This document shows, piece by piece, positions 54,804-64,000 of a stretch of 64,000 nucleotides of DNA. How positions within the stretch are numbered: the stretch's first letter is position 1; the number at the start of each line of letters is the position of its first letter. The DNA is taken from NCBI RefSeq assembly GCF_036669915.1, contig NC_089312.1, forward strand, positions 14,175,289-14,239,288. Reading direction: 5' to 3'. The translations under genes and the position numbers were made by a program. The notes beneath the pieces were generated by a model. That model made no database searches. It saw only the letters and a list, made by a program, of their open reading frames with translations, and was not told where the DNA came from. Source of the stretch: Pocillopora verrucosa (lineage: Eukaryota; Cnidaria; Anthozoa; Scleractinia; Pocilloporidae).

Positions 54804-57800
54804 GAACATTAAGGAGAGGAAACATATGAACTTATCCAGACTTTATTAAACGCGATTCCGCGAAAGCTTAAAATCTTTAAGGTTTTTTAGGTGATTGCTT
54901 CGTAATTTTAACTCGCGCGAGGGAGCATGTGTGTAGCAATTTGTAAAAAAATTAAATATTTGCACTTCATCTTAACAAGATCAGCAGTAATTATTGAAAC
55001 TTAGAGAGCGACAGGCTAAAACTGAGTTTACCAACCCTGTCAATGTTGACTTGAATTGCAAAAGATTCGCTTGTATAGAAATTCAAACCAATTGCTCAAA
55101 CTTCGTCCAAATTTTTTCCTTTGTTGTCCTTTTTATATTACTTAAGCACAATTTTAATAGCGACGAAAGCGAAGATTTCGCGTGAAGAAATAATATCTAC
55201 TCATACGAAGGGTAGTAGCTATAACCAGGCAATATAAGTGAAATTTTTAACAATGTTTTCACACCTAATTTTGTTAACATTATCAGTAATGGCATAACAT
55301 GTACATTGAAGTCAAATAAATAAACACATGTCAGAAATTATCTTTTGTCGCCTACGTTTTTATGCCTCAGAATTAATGTACATCTATCTTCTTTTCTTTA
55401 GCTGGTTAAATCCTTTTTGTAATTAACATCTCGTGTTTAACTATCACTTCTTCCAAAGATTTGATACAGCTAAACGTCGCTGAAATAATTCCAGTTCTTC
55501 CTTTGTTTCATTCCGTTGAATAAGCGCTGGCAGGTGAATTTCGTGTTGCGGAGTAATTGAATGAGTGAAGTACCGGAAACTTGCTTTGAAAATCCTGTCC
55601 GTTCTCTATTGTTTGAAGTGTACTACACTTGATTAACTGTTCAGAGTTTATTAGGGTCTCCACGCGACAAAAATTGGTCTCTGTGAGGGGTGAATTGATA
55701 GATAAAAGGACCCGCGCGTGCTTTAGAGCTTCCCTGCTCATTGTAGTCAAAATGCCACCCGCCAAGGGCTTGTGTTGTATTATTAAGCGCCAGTGATTGT
55801 GTTGAATACATTACAATAATTGGAACTTCCCAAAATTGTTATGGGAGGTACTAAAAGGTTATCACATCACGGCAATTAAATTCCCCACGGGAAACTCATT
55901 TTGTATGCTTGGCGTCCAGTGTTAATTTCAGCTTTAACCAATGTCACCAAAAGCAAAGAAGCCACCGACAAAAGGAGCTGAGTTTCAAGTTCACTGTTAG
56001 CTTGTTTTCTTAGAGAATGAATATGTGAGCATCTGCGATATCATTGAGTTGTTAATCTACGTCTGAAATAATTGTAGAGTCGATAAGCGCTTGGAGTTGA
56101 AAGAGCGATTTTGATGCAGAGGGCAAATTTTTAATACAAAATTTACCGCGATTTGTGTCAATACCGATTTTCACTCTTTCTTTTGAAACCTGCCAAAATA
56201 CACAAACTAACCCTTTTTTACTGTTGTACATACAAGTGAATTCGTGGCAAACATTGATTCATAATCGACTATCCGTAAACATGCAACGAGTTAACATAAA
56301 ATTTACTACAACTGATTCTATGAGATATAATTGTAACTTTTGCGGTCAACCGGTGTATGTGTTTGAAAGTATGTAAAAGACTAGCGGAGAAGATGAAGTT
56401 CTCTGTCTTATAGATACTTATTGAATCGACTACGTCTGTTTTTACTCAATTCTATCGTGAACTGTCGCGTATTCTTTGTTGAAAATTCTAAACAAAATTA
56501 CGAGCAATCGAGATAAGGGCTACCCGACCTAATTCAATTTTCTTTCCTTCTCATTAAAATTTTAAGAGGCTGATTGCACAATTCTGAATAACATAAGATA
56601 GTAGGCAGTTTACAAGCAAAGGTACTGATTTTTAACACATTCTATCTTTAAAAGTGTCTCTTAATAAAGAAGGAATTTACAGATGCGAGGAAATTTTATC
56701 AGTAAGCGAGAGATTTGGACACAGAAAGTATCATTCAAAAACAAAGATAAATTCTAACAATTAGCGAATTTACTCTTTTAAGTGTGCATGGATTGCTTTG
56801 TTTTAAGAAAGAATCTTACATGAGAAGTTAAAAGCTTTGTTTTTCTAGAATGCCACAAGAAAGGAAGATTTCTTTGAAAGCTTTTTCGGTTCACTCAAGA
56901 CAGATCAATTTGAACCAAAAACAGCTATTAACTTATAAGCTGTATAGAACAGTTGGTGGCTTTCGGTACAAGCTTGTGTCGATCAATTGAGTTGAAAATT
57001 GAATCAGAACAATTATAAAAGAACAACAAGCGCGTCTGACAGCAATACAAGTTTTGTTTTTGCTAATTTATGAGTTGTGCTTGTGATAATTGTGTGAATT
57101 CTGACTGTTCATGGTCTCCTGCTGCTTGGATAATAAGAAGTGTAAAGTGTCCCGTCAACACGAACGCGTGTCGCTCACCTTGAATTAACTCACTGGACCT
57201 AGAATTAAATCTTTTTGTCCCATTCTTTAAAAGGTGCTTTACATATTCTCTTTAAACCGAGGATTTAGTTCAGCGTAAATAACATTTCGCCGTGAAGTAT
57301 TTTTCATTCACGAAATTGTGAACACGGAGCAAACACACTGATGAAATAACCTTCGCTGATCTGATGATTCTCGGGTTTTAAAAGAGAAAAGAAATTGAAT
57401 TCTGCCTAGGGTTTTGAAGATTTCGCGAAGGCCTGATTAATCTAATTTATTTTACATCAAACATTGCTCACTGTACACCGCAGGAAACCGTGAGATGTTG
57501 CGAAACTTTGAACAAAAGGGCGTCCAGTTGTTTTTTTTTTGCATACGCAAAATAAAAAGGACTTTGAAAGCAAACTATCCCTCTCAGTTGAGAAAATTTA
57601 GGATTGTGTCTTGAAATTTTAACTTTACGAAGATGTCTTGTGAATTGTGAAAGATGTCTTGAAATTTTTCAGCAAGGAACTACAGAAAGTCATTAAATTT
57701 TATTTGATCATCTTCTAGTTAGCGTTAGTCTCGTTAACTGATAACTCGTTAAAAATATTTTCTATCGCTGGTTTGAATAAGAACAGTTTCTTGAGCAAGA

Positions 57801-60800
57801 TTCGCAAAAAGAAGGCACAATTCATTCTGTTTTACTTAGCTCAAAGGGCGAGCATTTACTCAGCCCAGATAGTAGAGGAACTAAACCTTTGACAACACCT
57901 ATGAAGCCGATGACGTTATGTTACTAAACAACACTTCTGCAATCGTCATGTTAGATCGTCGCCTTTGTGGGCAAGGCAGGTCCCCATGACAACAATCAAT
58001 ATCACAAGTGTCGGTGAAACGTAAATTTTTTCCCCCGGGAAAGTGCTCGTTCCCAGCTTCCCAAATTCCTTAAAAGAGGGTTGGTTCTGGGAACGAGTTT
58101 ATAAGTTCATCTCGAGATCTCACTTGGTCGCAGTCTCCGTAAATTGGTATTGTAGATTGTATTTCGGGAAAATAGGAAAACATGATTGAGGGAAAAGTAA
58201 TAAGCCAAGATTACTCTCTTCTACATCCCTTTTTAGAGATAATTATAGATGAAATGTAACAGGGCGTAGACAATAATACTTTTTTCGGACAGTAAAACCT
58301 TCAAAAGTTCAAGAATCTGTGGTTATTTTCCTGGAAGCCTTGATTGTACGAGGATACTGTGCCTAGCACAGATAGCTCTTCGGGCTTGAAGTGCATGAAG
58401 AGTCGAGTTCAACAAGTAGTTGTGAAGGAAAAGCTGAGAAAAACTAGTAATTGATTTTTGCAAGGCTCTTTCATTTGATGCAGTGTAATATTTTAGGAAT
58501 CACCCGAAAGAAAAGTGAGGTGCAGTCTCTACATTATGAGCCACATCCATTTTTGTCATTTCAAGATAAAACAAGTCAAGGATGTAGTTCTCGTTCATTC
58601 TACAATGACTGGAAAAAGTCTCGGAACACTTTACGATTTTTATTTTTTTTTATTACTCTCATTCTTTTCCTCCATTCCAATGTTGCTTGTTGTTGAAAAA
58701 ATGCCCGCTAATTTCAAACAACATTGTTTAGTGGGAAAGAGAAAACTTTCAAATAAGTTATTAGAGGTGAATTACAAGATTTATTATGTTTATTTTGTAG
58801 AGTGGAGGATGGGCGACCATTTACTAAGAGGAGGCGTGCCAAGTACAGTTGCCACTCATTGTAGATACAAGAAAAGGGTACACTTACAGTTAAATCAAAG
58901 TGTAAAAATTTGGTACTCGGCGAGGTAAAACCAGTACAAAAGCATATGAAGTACTGCCGAGCTTCCAGAAGGCCTACGAAGGCCTAGATTAGTTCTTCAA
59001 TGTTACTCAGGTTTGGATTGGCACTACAGTTACACTGGTAATATAATATTAGCACGAAAGCGAGGTTATATTGACTGTCACGAGTTATCCGGTCAACGCG
59101 GGAAGAATTGAGGTGAAATCGAAGGCAGGTGTGTGGCAAGAAGGCCGCAAGCAGACCTTGGTAGTTGAACCGTTTTCTGTGGGTAACCAGTCGAGGTATG
59201 TGCACTTAAGAATTTCTTAAAGGTGCTTGTGTAAAAATGAAAATGCTTGCAGCACGTTGTGTAAGTTGAACCGTGAATCGTGGCTGAAAGCAACGGCGGT
59301 GTGCCTTGTGATCAATTTGAGAGGTAAATTATTTTTGGTTTGAGTGTGATTAAGAGAAGATCATGCAGTGGTGTGGACTCGAAATACAGCTTTGCAATCT
59401 GGCACACTTCTGTCCACGAATCATTGATAAAGGAGCACGTATCGTTCGTGCCTTAAGGGAGGTTTAGTCCTTACAAGCGCTCAATTTGCGCAGCTGTGGA
59501 GCTGAATGAATTTCATTGAGACGCTTAAGTCACGTTTTGTTCCAAAAAGTGGTGCAACGTTGCGTAACTGATAGCGAGCGAGTCACGCTCCTAAGACTGT
59601 CTAACATTCTCTCTCGGCATCGATTCTTTGGTCGAACTATGCGTTTCGAATCCTGTAACATAAAGGGGCACGAAATAATGACAAATGATTTTGACACAGA
59701 GCACGCTAAGACATGGAAACGTGCAAGAACAGGCTCGTTGTTTTGCCTCAATGGGCAGAAAAACAAACCCCCTCTTGAAAAATAGGAAACGCCGGCACAG
59801 CTGAGAAGCTACATGTTTACCCTCTGTGGTGTAAATCATTGGACTTTCAGGGATTTTTACTGGCTAAAACTTATCTCCTTACCTCAAAGCTTTGACATTT
59901 CTAAGGAAAATAAAGTATTCTGTTCAACAGACTTTAAATGCTTTGACTCGTCTAGAAATAGATGGAATAACACAAGTCACCCCTTTATGAGGGACCGGCC
60001 GGAGAGCCGCGCCCACTTTATGTGATTCTCTCGTGAGAGAAAAACATCTTCCTTAGATCTGTAAAAACAACAATTTTAAACAAAAGCGCTCTGTTAGTGA
60101 TTTCTCTGATTGAAATAACAGTCTAATTGCTAAGGTAACAGAACATTGGAAAAATTTGAACGTCTGAAAAAACACTCGTGTCTGGGAGTAGTCCTATGGC
60201 GCAATGCTCAGGTCTTTTTGATATTAAAAGTAGTTTTGTAACTTTTTGTCTTATACCAGATTGAGATGATATTTTTGGTAAACAGGAGTAACGGGGCAGC
60301 CATTTATCGAGCCAAGTATTGCACAGAACGATTTGAGAGGAGAAGCAAGATAGGGCGGATAAGCGAAGTCCGCCATGTTGGGTCGGGGGAGTTAAGAACA
60401 ACAAAAGGCTTGCAAACTGTGCTTTTAAATTGGGAAAAACAAATGAGCTTCGTGCCGTTTACACCTGTGCACTATGGCTTAGGATTTTACTTTGAAGAAA
60501 ATCGTAATGAAAGAGGAAGTTGTGATATTATTCAGAAAGAAGCCCCAGAAAAATGGCTACTTCTAAACGTTGTTGTTGTTAAACACATGTTGTTAAAAGC
60601 ATTGTATCTTTGTGGTAAAAAATTGACACCAAAATTAAATTTCATCTAGAGGTGATTTTCTCCATGATCGCACCTTGTGTGATTCAGTATCACAAAATGG
60701 TTGAATATTGTACGAATTTGTACTCTATGGATTTTGGCTCCATACAGTCTTAATGCACTGCTTAATTTTAACAAACCCTGATAAATCAGCCAGATCATTT

Positions 60801-63800
60801 GATAGCCCCACTCGACAAGGGTCACAACGATTTCCTGTTGAAATAGCTTATGATAGCGCCTTCTTTCCCAACCTTGACTTTTAAAATTTCATCAAAACTA
60901 GATATGAAATTCAATTCAAAGCGAAAAATGGTAGCTGTTCTCCTGCTTTATACTATGGATCATTTCATAGGAACACCTCAGCAGCGCCTTCCACATAGGA
61001 TTTTAACGGTTCATCTTTGCCCACAACTTAATAACTGGAAATGTAAACAACATTCGTTGCGGTAATCTTTTATTTATAATAAAAATGAAAGTCTCTCCGG
61101 GTTCAAAATGTTCAATAAAATGGGTCTTTTATTGGTCTCGACCAAATGAGGTTTAGTAACAGTCGCACAACATAGAAAAGACTAATTTATTTCTAGTAGA
61201 AAACTTTTGTGGCTCCAATAGTTTACGGAACTGTTTTCTTTCAAAGCCCAATTACTGTTTATCTCAAGCGAAAGAAAAAAGACGACGTTTACGTTCTTAA
61301 GAGTTGTTTTTTCACCAGTTATTCCACAGCTAGAGAATGACTAATAAATCCTACAAGACTTTCACATCTTGCGATGAATTAAGTGTTGTGCTCAGCGTTT
61401 GCATTGTTATTTTTTTCCGCACTTAACTTCCTTAACAAGATGAAGCAGTAACTTTGTCTGATTTTGATTTGTTTTACATTAACTAATTCGCTATTGACCC
61501 ACCTTTGATGAGGTTTGATGACGTTTGCCTCTTGAATTGGCTAAGATACTACCACAAAAGAATTACATGCACCAATGAAACTGAATCCCCTAGTCTACTA
61601 AGCATTCATTCCACGACCAGCGTGACCAATTTAACTTAAAAACTGAGAAACTTCGACAGGAATAAGGTAAAAGTAAAAATAAAACAAAAAACAAAAAACA
61701 TAGGAGTTATGTCGTTGCTATCTAAATAAGTGCATGAACTTTTCCAGCTTTGCCGAGCCAGGAATGAGAACTACACAAAAATGAGACATTTAACAGCGAT
61801 TTAAGAAACCACTATGACGAAGGCAAGGGAAAGTAGCGAAAGGAAGACTTGATGAGGAGAACAGTTCCTCAGCTCAAACGTTTTAAAACTGTAAACATTA
61901 TTTTCAAAGCAGAACATGAAATAAAATCACCAAATTTTGCGCTGTATGAAAGAGAAAACTCGACGGCGAACGAATCACATTTCTATTTCATACACGGCAG
62001 TGCATTCACATTTCTCACTGAAAGCAAGATCAAGCGCCCTCAGAGAAGGCAATAACATAGAACTACTTGCGCAGTTCTGAAATTTCATTTTTGAACCGAC
62101 CGTTTTCTCAGATTTTACCATCGTGATATCTCATGAGGACCTTTAGCATTCACTACGATGTCGCCAAAGAAACTGTCGACCGAAAATGAACCAATGTTTT
62201 TCTAAGAAAATTTGCGAAGTGTTCCCATACGTTAACCCTTTGAAGGCGGCTGACTTTTAAAGTATATTATATAAACGCAACATTGTGTTTCAACGCGATT
62301 AATTCGCTGTTAAAGTGCATGTCTTCATACTATGAGAAATGTGGTGATTTCACGTAATGTTGTTGTTTTACAGAACGACTGGGAATTAAAGTTTTAAACA
62401 CACGTGCAGAGCTGTTTACTCCTCATGAAACCTTTTGTTTATTAACGTTCAATTTGGTTTCGACATCCAGTCGCGATTTTATTTTCTTCAACTCACAATT
62501 GATGGCATATTGAGTTCTGATTAAGGATTTGAAAAAGAAAAAATACCCTTCAGATAATTAGAATTAGCCGGCATACATATGGCCCGCACGGAACTATCGT
62601 AATAACTGAATAATTTTTATGTAGCTGAGGAAGAGCAATTGACTGTAATCTGGAGAGGAAGCGCTATATAATAGTAAACAAAATTTTTATTGGTTCGTCT
62701 TGACACACCTCAAGGTCACCAAAATGTATTTTTATGTCAATAACATGAAAAAACGTTTATCCCCCAGACAGCCAGAAAGAAAAACACTTACAGTTAATTG
62801 AAGTGGGGAAAATTTCGAGCGTGCTTTTACAAAATTTCAGATGGGAAATGTTTTAAGAAAACAGAAATGATGCCCTCAACGCGAACTTTGTATAAAATAG
62901 AGTAGTAAGTAGTCAGCTTTTTATGAACACTGTTATTTTTTGCTAACTGTTTCTTTATTGTACCTAATTTCCTTTGAAAAACAGTTTAGGATTGTTATTT
63001 GTGATCCGTTTTGTTTACTATGTTGTTCAAATCTCGAAACAATTCTTTATCGACATACGAAGAGTTTACATCAAATTAATCTTAGGCACTTAAATAAATG
63101 GTAGAATTTACGGGACAAATGCAAAAATAGAAAGAATTTTCGCATCTGGGGAGGAAAACTTGAAGTTATTTTCAATGCAAATTTGGTTATCAGATTTCAT
63201 CTCAAAATACGTTAAAGAAGAGGAACTGGTAAATAAGTTTTCAGTTAAAGAAGAAACCAGTAAACATCCAAATGAGGAGTAGGAGTAGAGGAATCGCCCA
63301 AAAACTTTAAAACAGGTAACCTTTTGAAGTGTTTTCCGCTGTTGGAATTGCGTAATTTTCCTGGACGTTGTTAATCTGACTGTCAAAATTAACAGTCACG
63401 TCGAGCAGTTATGCATTAAAGGACAGCTATTGTGAAATTTTGCCTATTATGGATCATGATAGACTGCAGGAATACAAGTAGTTTGGCGTGGATAACGTTT
63501 CTGAACAGCAATAGTCTCTCCATTGGCTTTTGGAATCTCTGTTCGCAAAAAAAATTCTTAGGAATAATTTTCCACTACAACACAGTTACGAGTTCTAATA
63601 ACCAGCTATTCTAATGATCAACCCTCGGTCGCAAAACTAGTAAAAATCAAACTTTGGTTTTGGAAGACGCTGCAGTGATGGTCCAGTTCTAAAATGACGC
63701 ACTTACCTCAAATTCGCTTTGAAGACGCACCAATCATTCTTAAGCAAACATCATAGAAACAACTGTCCCAGAATGCATGTCCCTCACAGCAAACCGATCC

Positions 63801-64000
63801 ATGGCAAATACTTCTCCTGCTGAATATCAGAAAGTAGAGAGAAATATCTCTATTTATTGCATAGTCTTACTGTCACAAAGAAAGAACTGTACATGCATTG
63901 CTTCTGCCATAAAAACAAGTGTTTAAATTGGAAGAGCCAGACTCTATTTTCCACACCTTCCTTGAAGATCACTTCACTCAAGAACTTTACAGAGAAGTTT
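54804..64000. other. gene-poor region downstream of the zinc-finger gene
   Basis: A polyadenylation-like AATAAATAAA at about 55314-55323 could end the zinc-finger transcript, giving a 3' UTR of about 500 bases. Beyond it, all open frames are short (the longest is 127 codons at 60266-60649), with no recognisable motifs or paired splice sites. No tandem array or clear mobile element was identified by eye. Distal exons of an unrecognised gene cannot be excluded. Confidence 0.5.

Noticed and set aside
60266..60649. 127-codon plus open frame
   Set aside because: No recognisable domain, composition like the surrounding non-coding DNA, and no splice or promoter context.

Overview
The window reads as nuclear DNA of an invertebrate animal. 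Its genes are split by GT-AG introns, its proteins resemble animal orthologues, intergenic DNA is AT-rich, and short foldback repeats lie in introns and spacers. A cnidarian, probably an anthozoan such as a stony coral, is my best guess. That rests on gene content and on repeat types I associate with corals, not on a diagnostic marker. There are no operons, CRISPR arrays or phage genes.

Layout, left to right. 78-707 (-) holds remnants of a cysteine-rich coding sequence in several frames. 2893-3178 is a short tandem repeat. 4782-6935 (+) is an intronless gene joining a PD-(D/E)XK/NERD-like nuclease domain to a superfamily 1 helicase-like domain. 8294-10792 (+) is PRR5/Protor, a TORC2 subunit, in two exons. 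13724-16296 (+) is a UBTD1/2 orthologue in three exons, with a one-base deletion in exon 2. 20055-21366 (-) is MGMT: the catalytic exon is certain and the first exon is tentative. 22186-49093 (-) is EDRF1, rebuilt here as 27 in-phase exons coding for 1214 residues. 53569-54803 (+) is a two-exon transcription factor with a SNAG start and six Fezf-type zinc fingers. 54804-64000 has no gene I can support.

PRR5 and UBTD run in tandem on the plus strand. UBTD and MGMT face each other tail to tail. MGMT lies just downstream of EDRF1 on the same strand. EDRF1 and the zinc-finger gene are head to head, 4.5 kb apart. The genes serve different cell functions (TORC2 signalling, a ubiquitin-like adaptor, alkyl-DNA repair, a TPR-type protein, transcription) and do not form one pathway.

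The most unusual non-coding structure is in EDRF1 intron 8, about 38.8-41.0 kb. It is a 57-bp minisatellite of roughly 35 units, each with nested dyad symmetry, with a 12-unit higher-order duplication and a unique island. The most unusual protein is the nuclease-helicase at 4782-6935. At least four foldback or MITE-like families and one SINE-like element are scattered through the window.
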